Positions 20,604 through 29,599 of a DNA stretch of 64,000 nt are shown here, one piece after another; the first letter of the stretch is position 1, and each line of letters begins with the position of its first letter. The notes below the pieces were generated by a model. It had not been told where the DNA came from, ran no database searches, and saw nothing but the letters and a program-made list of their open reading frames with translations. Both the position numbers and the translations under genes were made by a program. The stretch is from Pseudomonas azerbaijanoccidentalis (GTDB lineage Bacteria > Pseudomonadota > Gammaproteobacteria > Pseudomonadales > Pseudomonadaceae): assembly GCF_019145495.1 (NCBI RefSeq), contig NZ_JAHSTU010000004.1, positions 1 through 64,000 of the forward strand, in the 5' to 3' direction.

Positions 20604-21428
20604 TCAGACCTGTGCGGTGCGCAGTTTCTCGCTGCGGCCACGCAGCCATTCCAGGGTCAGCAGCAGGATTACCGAGAAGGCAATCAGCAGCGTTGCGGCG
20701 GCAGCAATGGTCGGGCTGAGGTTTTCGCGGATACCGCTGAACATCTGCCGAGGCAGGGTCGCTTGCTCGGGGCCGGCGAGAAACAGCGTCACCACCACTT
20801 CATCGAAGGAAGTCGCGAAGGCGAACAACGCACCGGAAATCACCCCTGGCGCAATCAGCGGCAACGTCACCCGACGGAACGCAACCAGCGGCGAGGCGCC
20901 GAGGCTGGCAGCGGCACGCACCAGGTTGTGGTTAAAGCCCTGCAACGTCGCTGACACGGTGATGATCACGAACGGCACACCCAGCACCGCATGCACCACG
21001 ATCAGCGAGAAGAAACTGTTGCCCAACCCCAACGGCGCGAAGAACAGGTAGCTGGCCACACCGATAATCACCACCGGCACCACCATCGGCGAAATCACCA
21101 ACGCCATTACCAAGGCCTTGCCAGGGAAATCGCCACGGGTCAGGCCGATGGCCGCCAGCGTGCCGAAAATCATTGCCAGCACCGTGGCCGCCGGGGCGAC
21201 GATGATGCTGTTCTTCAGGGCGCGCATCCACTCCGCCGAGGCGAAGAAGTCGTGATACCACTGCAAAGAGAAGCCTTGCAGCGGGTACACCAGGAAGCTG
21301 CCGGAGTTGAACGACAGCGGAATGATCACCAGCACCGGCAGGATCAGGAACAACAGGATCAAGCCGCAGAGAATCCGCAAGCTGTAGAACCACACCCGTT
21401 CGATGGGCGACATATAAGGACTCAGCAT
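20604..21428 (-). CDS. agtD: ABC transporter permease (AgtD-like)
   Basis: This 274-residue inner-membrane permease belongs to the spermidine/putrescine type (PotC-like), with six predicted helices and the EAA-type loop AAASLGASPLVAFRRVTLPLIAPG that contacts the ATPase. It is the last gene of a four-gene transporter operon and starts 12 bp after the other permease. By position and type it matches AgtD of P. aeruginosa, part of a transporter for 5-aminovalerate and GABA. The symbol rests on order and family, not on a search. Confidence 0.8.
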   Translation of the reverse strand: MLSPYMSPIERVWFYSLRILCGLILLFLILPVLVIIPLSFNSGSFLVYPLQGFSLQWYHDFFASAEWMRALKNSIIVAPAATVLAMIFGTLAAIGLTRGDFPGKALVMALVISPMVVPVVIIGVASYLFFAPLGLGNSFFSLIVVHAVLGVPFVIITVSATLQGFNHNLVRAAASLGASPLVAFRRVTLPLIAPGVISGALFAFATSFDEVVVTLFLAGPEQATLPRQMFSGIRENLSPTIAAAATLLIAFSVILLLTLEWLRGRSEKLRTAQV

Positions 21429-21440
21429 TTCGTTCTCCCC

Positions 21441-22688
21441 TTAGCTCAGGCGCAGGCGACTCGCGCCCACCAGCCAGCTGTAAATCAGATAAAGCACGAC
21501 CGTCGCCAGCAACAGCAGCCCGCCGAGCGCGGTCGCCATGCCCCAGTTGATGCTGGTGTTGGTGTAGAAGGCGACGAAGTAGCTGACCATTTGATCGTTC
21601 GGGCTGCCCAGCAACGCCGGGGTGATGTAGTAGCCGATGGCGAGGATGAACACCAACAGGCAACCGGCGCCGACACCGGCATAGGTCTGCGGGAAGTACA
21701 CCCGCCAGAAGCTGGCGAACGGATGACAGCCAAGGGAAATCGCGGCGCGCATGTAGGTCGGCGAGATGCCTTTCATCACGCTGTAGATCGGCAGGATCAT
21801 GAACGGCAGCAGGATGTGCACCATCGAGATGTAGACACCGACGCGGTTGAACACCAACTCGATCGGCTTATCGATGATGCCCATGGCCATCAGGCCGCTG
21901 TTGATCAGGCCACCCGATTGCAGCAACACGATCCACGCCGCGACCCGTACCAGGATCGAGGTCCAGAACGGCAACAGCACCAGGATCATTAACAGATTGC
22001 TTTGGCGCGATGGCAGGTTCGCCAGCAGGTAAGCCAACGGATACGCAAGCACCAGGCAGATCACGGTGATGACCAGGCCCATCCAGAAGGTGCGGGCGAA
22101 GATGTCGAGGTAGATCGCCTGGTCCGGGGTGGCCGGAGCGATTTCGCCGAGGTCGTCGATACGGTGATCGACAGCCGCCAGCAGGTAATACGGGGTGATG
22201 CTGCTGGTGTTGCGGCGCACCGCTTGCCAGTAGGCCGGGTCGCCCCAACGCTCATCGAGACCTTCCAGTGCTTCTTTATAAGAAGCCGGCTCGGTTGCGA
22301 GCGGCAAGGCGCGGGCGGTTTTGGTCAGCAGGCTGCGGTAGCCGGCCAGTTCCATGTTCAGGCGTTTGGACAAATCGCCCAGGGTTTGATTCTTGCGCGC
22401 TTCGGCGAGGTCTTCGGCCGCTGCTTTGTAAACCGGTTCAGCGGGCAGGCCGCGGCCGTCCCAACTGGCGATGGCCGTCACGGTGCGCGGCATGCCGCCG
22501 ACCACTTCCGGGTTGCCCACGCTTTTGTAGAGCAGCGCCACGATCGGCACCAGGAACACCAGCAACAGAAACAGCACCAGCGGCGCGATCAAGGCCTGGG
22601 CCTTCCAGCGGTTGACCCGCTCGGCATGCTTGAGCCGCTGCTTCAAGGTGGGGTCAGTGCCCGCGTTCACGGGAACGGCGATAGCCAT
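21441..22688 (-). CDS. agtC: ABC transporter permease (AgtC-like)
   Basis: A 415-residue PotB-like permease, larger than usual because of a periplasmic insert of about 140 residues between the first two membrane helices. The EAA-type loop AAISLGCHPFASFWRVYFPQ is present near the C-terminus. The ATG at 22688 has a GGAG site in TCCGGAGTACGCC. It lies between the binding protein and the second permease. An imperfect REPIN in the 180-bp gap ahead of it may adjust mRNA levels inside the operon. Confidence 0.8.
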   Translation of the reverse strand: MAIAVPVNAGTDPTLKQRLKHAERVNRWKAQALIAPLVLFLLLVFLVPIVALLYKSVGNPEVVGGMPRTVTAIASWDGRGLPAEPVYKAAAEDLAEARKNQTLGDLSKRLNMELAGYRSLLTKTARALPLATEPASYKEALEGLDERWGDPAYWQAVRRNTSSITPYYLLAAVDHRIDDLGEIAPATPDQAIYLDIFARTFWMGLVITVICLVLAYPLAYLLANLPSRQSNLLMILVLLPFWTSILVRVAAWIVLLQSGGLINSGLMAMGIIDKPIELVFNRVGVYISMVHILLPFMILPIYSVMKGISPTYMRAAISLGCHPFASFWRVYFPQTYAGVGAGCLLVFILAIGYYITPALLGSPNDQMVSYFVAFYTNTSINWGMATALGGLLLLATVVLYLIYSWLVGASRLRLS

Positions 22689-22771
22689 GGCGTACTCCGG
22701 AAATCTTTGGATGGGCGGCCTCACACAGAGCGATGCCGCATTACATCAATACTCATGAAACACATCGCACC

Positions 22772-22858
22772 TGTAGGAGCTGTCGAGTGCAACGAGGCTG
22801 CGATCTCTTGATCCTGGAAACGCAAAATCAAAAGATCGCAGCCTCCGGCGGCTCCTAC
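22772..22858. repeat. Imperfect REPIN between agtB and agtC
   Basis: The TGTAGGAGCTG arm (from 22772) faces the ATCAAAAGATCGCAGCC arm (from 22827) with several mismatches and a small insertion. It is an older copy of the unit at 20515, located inside an operon. Confidence 0.75.
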
Positions 22859-22868
22859 GGGCGAAGGA

Positions 22869-23912
22869 TTACTTCGCAGCCCAGGAATTGAAGCGCTGTT
22901 CCAGTTGCTCGCCGTTATCAGCCCAGAAGCTGACGTCGATTTGCACCTGGTTGGCGATGTTTTCCGGGGTGGTCGGCATGTCTTTCAGGACGTCCTTGGC
23001 CAGCAACGGAACGGCCTGAGTGTTGGCCGGGCCGTAGGCGATATTTTCCGAGTAGGTCTTCTGCTGCTGTGGCTGTACCGAGAAGGCGATGAATTTCTTC
23101 GCCGCTTCGGCGCGCTTGGCGTCCAGGCCTTTTGGAATGGCCCATGCGTCGAAGTCGTAGATACCGCCGTTCCACACCACTTTCAGGTTGCTTTCTTTCT
23201 GCACGGCAGCGATGCGACCGTTGTAGGCCGAACTCATGACCACGTCACCCGAGGCGAGGTATTGCGGCGGCTGTGCGCCGGCTTCCCACCACTGGATGTT
23301 TGGCTTGAGTTCGTCGAGTTTCTTGAACGCGCGGTCCTGACCATCCTTGCCGGCCAGTACTTTGTAGACGTCTTTTGGCGCAACGCCGTCGGCCATCAGT
23401 GCGAATTCCAGGGTGTACTTGGCACCTTTACGCAGGCCACGCTTGCCCGGGAACTGCTTGGTGTCCCAGAAATCCGCCCAGCTGGTCGGTGCGGTTTTCA
23501 GTTTGTCGGCGTTGTAGGCCAACACGGTCGACCACACGAAGAAGCCCACGCCGCATGGCTGGATGGCGCCTTTGACGTAATCTTCGGTTTTGCCGAACAG
23601 CGCCGGGTCCAGTTGTTCGAACATGTCTTCGTCGCAACCACGGGACAGTTCTGGCGACTCAACTTCTACCAGGTCCCAGGACACGCTCTTGGTGTCGACC
23701 ATGGCTTTGACCTTGGCCATTTCACCGTTGTATTCGCCCGCCACGATCTTGCCGTTGCCTGCCGCTTCCCACGGTGCGTAGAAGGCTTTGACCTGCGCCG
23801 CCTTGTTCGCCCCGCCAAAGGACACCACGGTCAGGTCCGGGCCTGCGGCCATCGCGTGCGAGGCGCCGATCATGCCCATGACCAGAGCTGTGAATTTCAG
23901 GGATTTCAACAT
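22869..23912 (-). CDS. agtB: ABC transporter periplasmic binding protein (AgtB-like)
   Basis: A 347-residue periplasmic solute-binding protein of the PotD/spermidine class. It has a signal peptide ending in ASHAMA at about residue 22, then DLTVVSFGG. It should capture the substrate and deliver it to AgtC/AgtD. The Agt system of P. aeruginosa is reported to bind 5-aminovalerate and GABA. The ATG at 23912 gives the signal peptide directly; the longer open frame would bury it, so the short form is preferred. Confidence 0.82.
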   Translation of the reverse strand: MLKSLKFTALVMGMIGASHAMAAGPDLTVVSFGGANKAAQVKAFYAPWEAAGNGKIVAGEYNGEMAKVKAMVDTKSVSWDLVEVESPELSRGCDEDMFEQLDPALFGKTEDYVKGAIQPCGVGFFVWSTVLAYNADKLKTAPTSWADFWDTKQFPGKRGLRKGAKYTLEFALMADGVAPKDVYKVLAGKDGQDRAFKKLDELKPNIQWWEAGAQPPQYLASGDVVMSSAYNGRIAAVQKESNLKVVWNGGIYDFDAWAIPKGLDAKRAEAAKKFIAFSVQPQQQKTYSENIAYGPANTQAVPLLAKDVLKDMPTTPENIANQVQIDVSFWADNGEQLEQRFNSWAAK

Positions 23913-23956
23913 TGATATTGTTCTCCACGTGCAGGGTTGGTGAAGCAGAAGGGCGA

Positions 23957-25081
23957 TCAGTTCGCCTCTAGAAGTGGGTCGAGCGCACGAACGTGTTCGA
24001 CCTGCCAGCCAAGCGGTACCACATCGCCAACTGCCAGCCCGGGATCGAGCTCGGCAATCGGTTGTTTCACGAAAAAGTCGGTCTTGCCGCAGACTTCCAG
24101 GCGAACCCGGACGTGGTCGCCCAGATAGATGAATTCCGCCACCCTTCCCGAGAAGCGGTTGACGCACGACTCGCTGGAACCATTGAGGCTCACGCGCTCC
24201 GGGCGAATAGACAATGTGACGGGCTCGCCGGTCTTGCCGACGTTGACCGCCAGGGCCTCCACCTTCTCACCGCGCCCCAGCTCCACAATGCAGCGGTCGC
24301 CGGTCTGGCTGTGCAGACGACCATTGAGGCGGTTGTTCTCACCGATGAAGTTGGCGACGAAGGTGTTTTTCGGCTCTTCGTACAACGTGCGCGGCGGGGC
24401 GATCTGCTGGATTTCGCCTTGATGGAATACCGCCACGCGGTCGGACATGGTCAGGGCTTCGCCCTGGTCGTGGGTCACGTAGACCACGGTCACGCCCAGG
24501 CGCTGGTGCAGGTGTTTGATTTCCATCTGCATGTGTTCACGCAGTTGTTTGTCGAGTGCGCCAAGGGGTTCGTCCATCAGCACCAGCTGCGGTTCGAACA
24601 CCAAGGCGCGGGCCAATGCGACCCGTTGCTGCTGGCCACCGGACAGTTGCGCCGGGTAACGCTGCGCAAAGGTGTCGAGCTGGACCATGCTCAGGACTTT
24701 TTTAACTCTGTCGCTGACGTCGCTTTTGTTCAAACCGCGCACGGTCAACGGGAACGCCAGGTTCTCGGCAACCGTCATGTGCGGAAACAGCGCGTAGTTC
24801 TGGAACACCATGCCGATGTCACGCTTGTGCGGTGGCACGTTGTTGATGGAGCGCCCGGCCAGCAGGATTTCGCCCGCAGTCGGTGTTTCGAAACCGGCGA
24901 GCATCATCAGGCTGGTGGTCTTGCCGGAACCGGACGGCCCGAGCAAGGTGAGGAATTCGCCTTTGCGAATGTCCAGGTTGAGGTCTTTGACGATCAGGTT
25001 CTCGCCGTCGTAGCTCTTCTGCACACCACGAAAGCTGACCAGAACATCATTGGCCCCTGCACTTGAATCGACCTGGCTCAT
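23957..25081 (-). CDS. agtA: ABC transporter ATPase (AgtA-like)
   Basis: This 374-residue PotA-like ATPase powers the transporter. It shows Walker A GPSGSGKTTS, signature LSGGQQQRVALARAL, Walker B LVLMDEPLGALD and a C-terminal TOBE-type regulatory domain. The ATG at 25081 is chosen over an in-frame GTG two codons earlier because an AAAGGTG site fits it better. It heads the operon agtA-agtB-agtC-agtD and is transcribed in the same direction as agtSR, 284 bp downstream of agtR. Confidence 0.84.
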   Translation of the reverse strand: MSQVDSSAGANDVLVSFRGVQKSYDGENLIVKDLNLDIRKGEFLTLLGPSGSGKTTSLMMLAGFETPTAGEILLAGRSINNVPPHKRDIGMVFQNYALFPHMTVAENLAFPLTVRGLNKSDVSDRVKKVLSMVQLDTFAQRYPAQLSGGQQQRVALARALVFEPQLVLMDEPLGALDKQLREHMQMEIKHLHQRLGVTVVYVTHDQGEALTMSDRVAVFHQGEIQQIAPPRTLYEEPKNTFVANFIGENNRLNGRLHSQTGDRCIVELGRGEKVEALAVNVGKTGEPVTLSIRPERVSLNGSSESCVNRFSGRVAEFIYLGDHVRVRLEVCGKTDFFVKQPIAELDPGLAVGDVVPLGWQVEHVRALDPLLEAN

Positions 25082-25365
25082 ACCCACACCTTTGTTGTTG
25101 ATGACTGCTGTGGACTAAGCCTAGTGGACGCTGGGACCTGCGCAAATCGGGGCGCAGGAGAGAATCGCCTCAGCCGGATGGAAGGTTGGGGGTAGGGATT
25201 GCCCTACAAGGATGGCGGGATTGGATAACGGCAGTGGCAAGCTGTTGGCTGCAAGCGGCAGGAACCGGTAGAGACAGCATTGGAAGGCATGTCGCAATTG
25301 GACATGCACTAAACATCCTGTGTGGGAGCGAGCCTGCTCGCTCCCACAATGGACAATGGGGGCTT
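25082..25365 (-). promoter_or_regulatory. Upstream region of the agt transporter operon
   Basis: The 284-bp gap between agtR and agtA holds no gene. A hairpin pairs CCTGCGC with GCGCAGG (25137-25158) and another pairs GTAGGG with CCCTAC (25192-25207). A REP hairpin lies at 25321-25348. The operon promoter and any AgtR operator should be here, but I cannot place them by eye. Confidence 0.5.
25321..25348. repeat. REP hairpin downstream of agtR
   Basis: A perfect 12-bp stem: TGTGGGAGCGAG, loop CCTG, CTCGCTCCCACA. It follows the agtR stop codon by 17 bp. There is no T tract, so it is a REP element rather than a plain terminator. Confidence 0.85.
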
Positions 25366-25995
25366 TCAGAGAAGTTTGTGTTCCATCGCGTACTTCACCA
25401 GCTCGGCCAGCGAGGTGATGTTGAGCTTCTGCATCAGCCGCGCCTTGTGGGTGCTGATGGTCTTGCTGCTCAGGGCCAGTTGCTGGGCGATGTCGTTGAC
25501 GTTGGCGCCCTGGGCCAGGCGTTCGAACACGGAGAACTCGCGCTCTGACAGCAAGGAATGCAAGGGTCGCGAATCGGTCAGGCCGACTTCGAAGACCATG
25601 CGATCGGCCAAGTCTGGATCAATGTAACGCCCGCCCGCGGCGACCCGGCGAATGGCGGTCAGCAACAATGCCGGATCACTGTCCTTGGTCGCATACCCCG
25701 CCGCGCCGACCTTCAAGGCCCGGGCGGCCATTTGCGCTTCATCATGCATCGACAGCACCAGGATCACCGGCGGATTGTTCAGCGCACGAATCCGTGGAAT
25801 CGCTTCCAGACCATTCACGCCCGGCATGGAGATATCCAGCAATACCACCTCGCAAGGCACATGCCGCAAGGTTTCGAGCAACTGCTCACCATTGCTCGCC
25901 TCCCCCACCACCAGCAAGTCCTTGGCCAGGCCGATCAACTGCTTGATGCCTTCGCGGACGATGGTGTGGTCTTCGGCTACCAGTACACGGATCAC
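25366..25995 (-). CDS. agtR: NarL/FixJ-type response regulator (AgtR-like)
   Basis: This 209-residue response regulator has an N-terminal receiver with the acidic pair in VAEDHT and phospho-acceptor aspartate in VVLLDISMPG. The C-terminal LuxR-type helix-turn-helix contains LSEREFSVFERLAQG and SSKTISTHKARLMQKL. It begins right where agtS ends, so the two form a coupled pair. In P. aeruginosa AgtR activates the transporter genes in response to 5-aminovalerate and GABA and is linked to sensing of peptidoglycan fragments. Confidence 0.83.
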   Translation of the reverse strand: MIRVLVAEDHTIVREGIKQLIGLAKDLLVVGEASNGEQLLETLRHVPCEVVLLDISMPGVNGLEAIPRIRALNNPPVILVLSMHDEAQMAARALKVGAAGYATKDSDPALLLTAIRRVAAGGRYIDPDLADRMVFEVGLTDSRPLHSLLSEREFSVFERLAQGANVNDIAQQLALSSKTISTHKARLMQKLNITSLAELVKYAMEHKLL

Positions 25996-28395
25996 TTACT
26001 TCTCCTCATCCAGCGGCACTCGCACGATAAGGGTCGTGCCCTCCCCCAACTCACTTTCAAGCGACAACTCACCGCCCATGATCAGCACCCGCTCGCGCAT
26101 GCCGACCACGCCAAAGGATGTTGGCCTGCCAACTGCGGCGACAAATCCTACGCCATCATCACTGACCGTCAGACACAACTCGTCGCCTTCAAGCGCCAGT
26201 GTCAGTTCGACAGTATGCGCCTGGGCGTGGCGCATGACATTGGTCAGCGCTTCCTGAAGGATGCGAAACAGACCGATCGCCTTCGCATCGCTGAGCACCG
26301 GTAGATTGTCCGGCACTTGCACCAGGCACGGGATCTGCGTACGCGCCTCGAATCGCCGGGCCTGCCACTCAATGGCCGAGGCAATACCGGCGTCGAGAAT
26401 CGGCGGACGCAATGCCGTGGCCACATCGCGCACCAACTGGAACAACTGAGCAATCAAACGCTTCATGCTGTTCAGGCGTTCGTTCAGACCAGGGTCGAGC
26501 TGGGCGTAGGCCAATTCGCACATGGAGGTTTCCAGCTTCAACACGGTAAGCATCTGGCCCAACTCGTCATGCACTTCCCGGGCAATGCGCGCTTTCTCCT
26601 CTTCCCGCACGCTTTCAAGGTGCGCTGACAATTCACGAAGTTGCTCGCGGGAGCTGGCCAGTTCCAGTTCGATGCGCTTGCTCTCGCTGATGTCCCAGAC
26701 AATGCCGTCCCAGACGTAGGCGCCGTCCTCAAGTTGACGGGTAATCGCCTTGATCTCCGCCCAACGTTGTTCGCCTTGGCGCGTCAGAATCCGCCCTTGC
26801 CACGACCAGTCGCTGTCGGTATCCAACGCATGATCCTGGGTCTGGTGATAACTGGCCTTGTCGTCCGGGTGCACCAGACTGCGCAGACCTTTGTCACGGT
26901 GAGCCAAAGTCGCCGGCGAGTAACCCACTAGACTTTCGCTGCCCTCGCTGATGTAGGCAAAGTCGATCTGCCCTGTCACCGGTGCCCGCTCCAGACGAAA
27001 GACTAATCCGGGAACGTTCGCCGCGATCCCTTGCAACCGCGCTTCACTTTCCTGCAACGCCGCCAATGCACGACGACGCTCAGTGACGTCGGTGAGGTAG
27101 ACCACCAGATATTCGCCATCGCGAAAGCGCAGGAAACTAAGAGAAACATCCGCCGGCAGGATGCTGCCGTCGGCTCGCAGACAATTGGTTTCGAAACTTT
27201 GCGGCGCGTCGTCGTTGGCTCGGGCGCGCTTCCACAGATTCAACCAGCGGTCCATGTGCAGCCCCGGTTCGAATTCGATCAGGGGCCGATCGATGATCCC
27301 GCCGGATGGGTAGCCAAGCATGGTTTCGGCGGCGCGGTTGGCATAGCGCACGTGACTGTCCCAGTTGACCCAAAGGATGCCGACGGTGCTTTGATCGATG
27401 GAAAACTGCGTCAGCCTCAACGCTTCTTCACTGGCCGCGCGCAGGGCAATGTCGGCCTGAGCCGCTGCCAGCCGCTGCTCAAGGCCGTGCTGCTGACGGC
27501 GCTGCCAGAATACGATTGCCATGCTGCTCAACATCAATACCAGCAAGAGCAGACAGAGGTTTTGCCAGAAACCCGGCGACTCGGTCAGCCGCGGGTATTT
27601 GGGTTGCAGCCATTGGTTATGCAGGGTTTCCAGATCTTTTGCTGGGATTGACCGCAGCGCACTTTCGACGATGCCTGCCAGTTCCGGTTTATCGCGCCGC
27701 GTGGCCACCCGCAGCAGTTGCGGCAGGCCGATGTCCCCCACCACGACCAACCCGGCAAATTCCGGTTCGACCGACAAACGCCCCAACTGCGCTTCATCGA
27801 CTACGGCGTACCCGGCCTGCTGGCTCAACAGCAATTGCAGCGCCTGACGCTCCATCGGCACGCCCTGAAGGTTCAGGTGCGGATAGTTGCCGCGCAAGTA
27901 ATCGGCGGTGGCGCTGGGCATGCGCACGGCCACGCGAGTCTGGCTGTCGAGTTTTTCCAGTTCCACGGCGCCGGTGCTCTTCTGGTCGCTGACTACCAGT
28001 TGCGGCACTCGCATGTAGGGATCGGAAAACTGCCAGAGGCGCAGACCACCGGGCGTCTGGCTCAACCCCGGGGCGATATCGATTTCACCCGCGCGCGCAG
28101 CGGATTCCAGTTGTTCAAGATCAGCAAAGTTACGCCAGCTCAGCTCGACCTTGAGCGACCTGGCCAGCCACTTCATCAACTCGACGTTGACCCCGGACAG
28201 GCGCTGCAAGCGGCGATCGTATTGCGCATACGGTGCCTGCAACACCAGCCCGACGCGCAGCTCACCCTGCTGCGCCAACCATTGTTGCTGGCCGGCGGAC
28301 AATGCGGCGATGTGTGCCGGTGGCACGGCCGCCGCCCAGCCCATCAAGGGAAACCACAACCAGCCGATAACCCACAGGCAGCGAAAACGCATCAT
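25996..28395 (-). CDS. agtS: Sensor kinase with periplasmic solute-binding domain (AgtS-like)
   Basis: A membrane sensor kinase of about 799 residues. In order: signal segment, a family-3 solute-binding domain (about 25-265, starting with LSAGQQQWLAQQGELRVG), a membrane helix near 290-310, two PAS domains (about 335-450 and 455-580), a HisKA_3 domain with the phospho-accepting H609 in REVHDELGQ, and an HATPase with SDDGVGF. The HisKA_3 type fits its LuxR-family partner AgtR. The ATG at 28395 (or 28392) follows a GAGAG site. It is divergent from the DUF3530 gene by 73 bp. Confidence 0.84.
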   Translation of the reverse strand: MMRFRCLWVIGWLWFPLMGWAAAVPPAHIAALSAGQQQWLAQQGELRVGLVLQAPYAQYDRRLQRLSGVNVELMKWLARSLKVELSWRNFADLEQLESAARAGEIDIAPGLSQTPGGLRLWQFSDPYMRVPQLVVSDQKSTGAVELEKLDSQTRVAVRMPSATADYLRGNYPHLNLQGVPMERQALQLLLSQQAGYAVVDEAQLGRLSVEPEFAGLVVVGDIGLPQLLRVATRRDKPELAGIVESALRSIPAKDLETLHNQWLQPKYPRLTESPGFWQNLCLLLLVLMLSSMAIVFWQRRQQHGLEQRLAAAQADIALRAASEEALRLTQFSIDQSTVGILWVNWDSHVRYANRAAETMLGYPSGGIIDRPLIEFEPGLHMDRWLNLWKRARANDDAPQSFETNCLRADGSILPADVSLSFLRFRDGEYLVVYLTDVTERRRALAALQESEARLQGIAANVPGLVFRLERAPVTGQIDFAYISEGSESLVGYSPATLAHRDKGLRSLVHPDDKASYHQTQDHALDTDSDWSWQGRILTRQGEQRWAEIKAITRQLEDGAYVWDGIVWDISESKRIELELASSREQLRELSAHLESVREEEKARIAREVHDELGQMLTVLKLETSMCELAYAQLDPGLNERLNSMKRLIAQLFQLVRDVATALRPPILDAGIASAIEWQARRFEARTQIPCLVQVPDNLPVLSDAKAIGLFRILQEALTNVMRHAQAHTVELTLALEGDELCLTVSDDGVGFVAAVGRPTSFGVVGMRERVLIMGGELSLESELGEGTTLIVRVPLDEEK

Positions 28396-28468
28396 CGAAC
28401 TCTCACACACTGACAAATACTGACCAACCCATTAGGCTGCCGGAATCACTTCTGGCCTGGAATATCCG

Positions 28469-29461
28469 ATGCCCCCTGTCTATCGCCTGGCACTGCCAGC
28501 ATTGTGCCTGTCGCTGATCCTGCCATGCGCTTTTTCCGTCGAGGCTGCTGACCCCGCACCTGCGGCCGCGGAACAACCCGCGCAAGAAAAGCCGCCTGAA
28601 CGTCAGCCGTTGCCTGAGCGTAGTCAGGAAGAAGCGAACGCACTGGAACGAAAAATCCCGGCCCAGGAACAACAGCAACTGCAAGCGGGCGGCGATACGT
28701 TCCTGGCTTTGTGGAAACCGGCCAACACGGCCGAACCCAAAGGCGCGGTGATTATCGTGCCTGGTGCTGGCGAAACCGTTGACTGGCCGCAAGCAATCGG
28801 TCCGTTGCGGCGCCAATTGCCGGACGCCGAATGGAGCAGCCTGAGTATCACCTTGCCGGACGTGCAAAGCGATGCCATTGCGCCACGCGTTGCCGAAGTG
28901 CCACAAGTGCCGAAGACGCCGGATCCTGGCAGCAAAGACTCGACCACCGCAGCCCCCATCGAACAGGCTGCCGGTGGTGAAGCCGACGTGGCAGACAAAC
29001 CCGTCGCTGAAACCAGCGAAGAGAAGTCCAAGGCGGATGCCGAACGCATCTTCGCCCGCATCGACGCCGCGATTGCCTTTGCCGAACAGCAAAGCGCTCG
29101 CAGCATTGTCGTCCTCGGGCATGGCACCGGCGCTTATTGGGCTGCTCGCTATCTGAGTGAAAAGCAGCCTTCGCAAGTCGAGCGTTTCGTCATGGTCGCG
29201 GCTCAGACGCCCGCGCAGGCCAAGCCCGAACTGGACGAACTCGCGCCGTCCCTGAAATTGCCTACCGCGGACATTTTCTACATGGACAAGCCGTTGGACC
29301 GCAACGCGGCGCTGGCCAGGTTGCAGGCCAGCAAGCGCTTGAAGACTTCGGCGTTCAGCCAGGTTTCGCTCAAGGCGTTGCCGGGCGACAGCAAGGCGCA
29401 GCGGGAACAGCTGGTTCGGCGGGTACGCGGCTGGTTGAATCCGCAGAATGCGGCGAATTGA
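28469..29461 (+). CDS. DUF3530 family protein, predicted alpha/beta hydrolase
   Basis: A 330-residue exported protein of unknown role. It has a signal peptide (MPPVYRLALPALCLSLILP, cleavage near SVEAA), then a Pro/Glu-rich segment. The rest looks like an alpha/beta hydrolase: GAVIIVPGAG resembles the oxyanion loop and VVLGHGTGAYWAARYL a nucleophile-elbow region. Notably the elbow reads GHGTG, so the usual serine nucleophile is replaced by glycine or threonine and catalysis is doubtful. Similar proteins sit beside agtSR in other pseudomonads. Confidence 0.78.
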   Translation: MPPVYRLALPALCLSLILPCAFSVEAADPAPAAAEQPAQEKPPERQPLPERSQEEANALERKIPAQEQQQLQAGGDTFLALWKPANTAEPKGAVIIVPGAGETVDWPQAIGPLRRQLPDAEWSSLSITLPDVQSDAIAPRVAEVPQVPKTPDPGSKDSTTAAPIEQAAGGEADVADKPVAETSEEKSKADAERIFARIDAAIAFAEQQSARSIVVLGHGTGAYWAARYLSEKQPSQVERFVMVAAQTPAQAKPELDELAPSLKLPTADIFYMDKPLDRNAALARLQASKRLKTSAFSQVSLKALPGDSKAQREQLVRRVRGWLNPQNAAN

Positions 29462-29476
29462 TAGAGCGCGTCGCCC

Positions 29477-29569
29477 CCATCGCTGGCCAGCCAGCTTCTA
29501 CAGGATTTATGTCGATCACAAAATTTGTGTACGACTCAAATACTGTGGGAGCTGGCTTGCCAGCGATGG
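29477..29569. repeat. REP pair (TCGCTGGC type)
   Basis: Left arm CCATCGCTGGCCAGCCAGCT (from 29477) and right arm GAGCTGGCTTGCCAGCGATGG (ending at 29569) are imperfect inverted copies with a spacer of about 40 bp. They lie between the convergent DUF3530 and djlA-like genes. Confidence 0.78.
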
Positions 29570-29599
29570 CGCCATTGAAAACAACACCTAACTGTCCTG

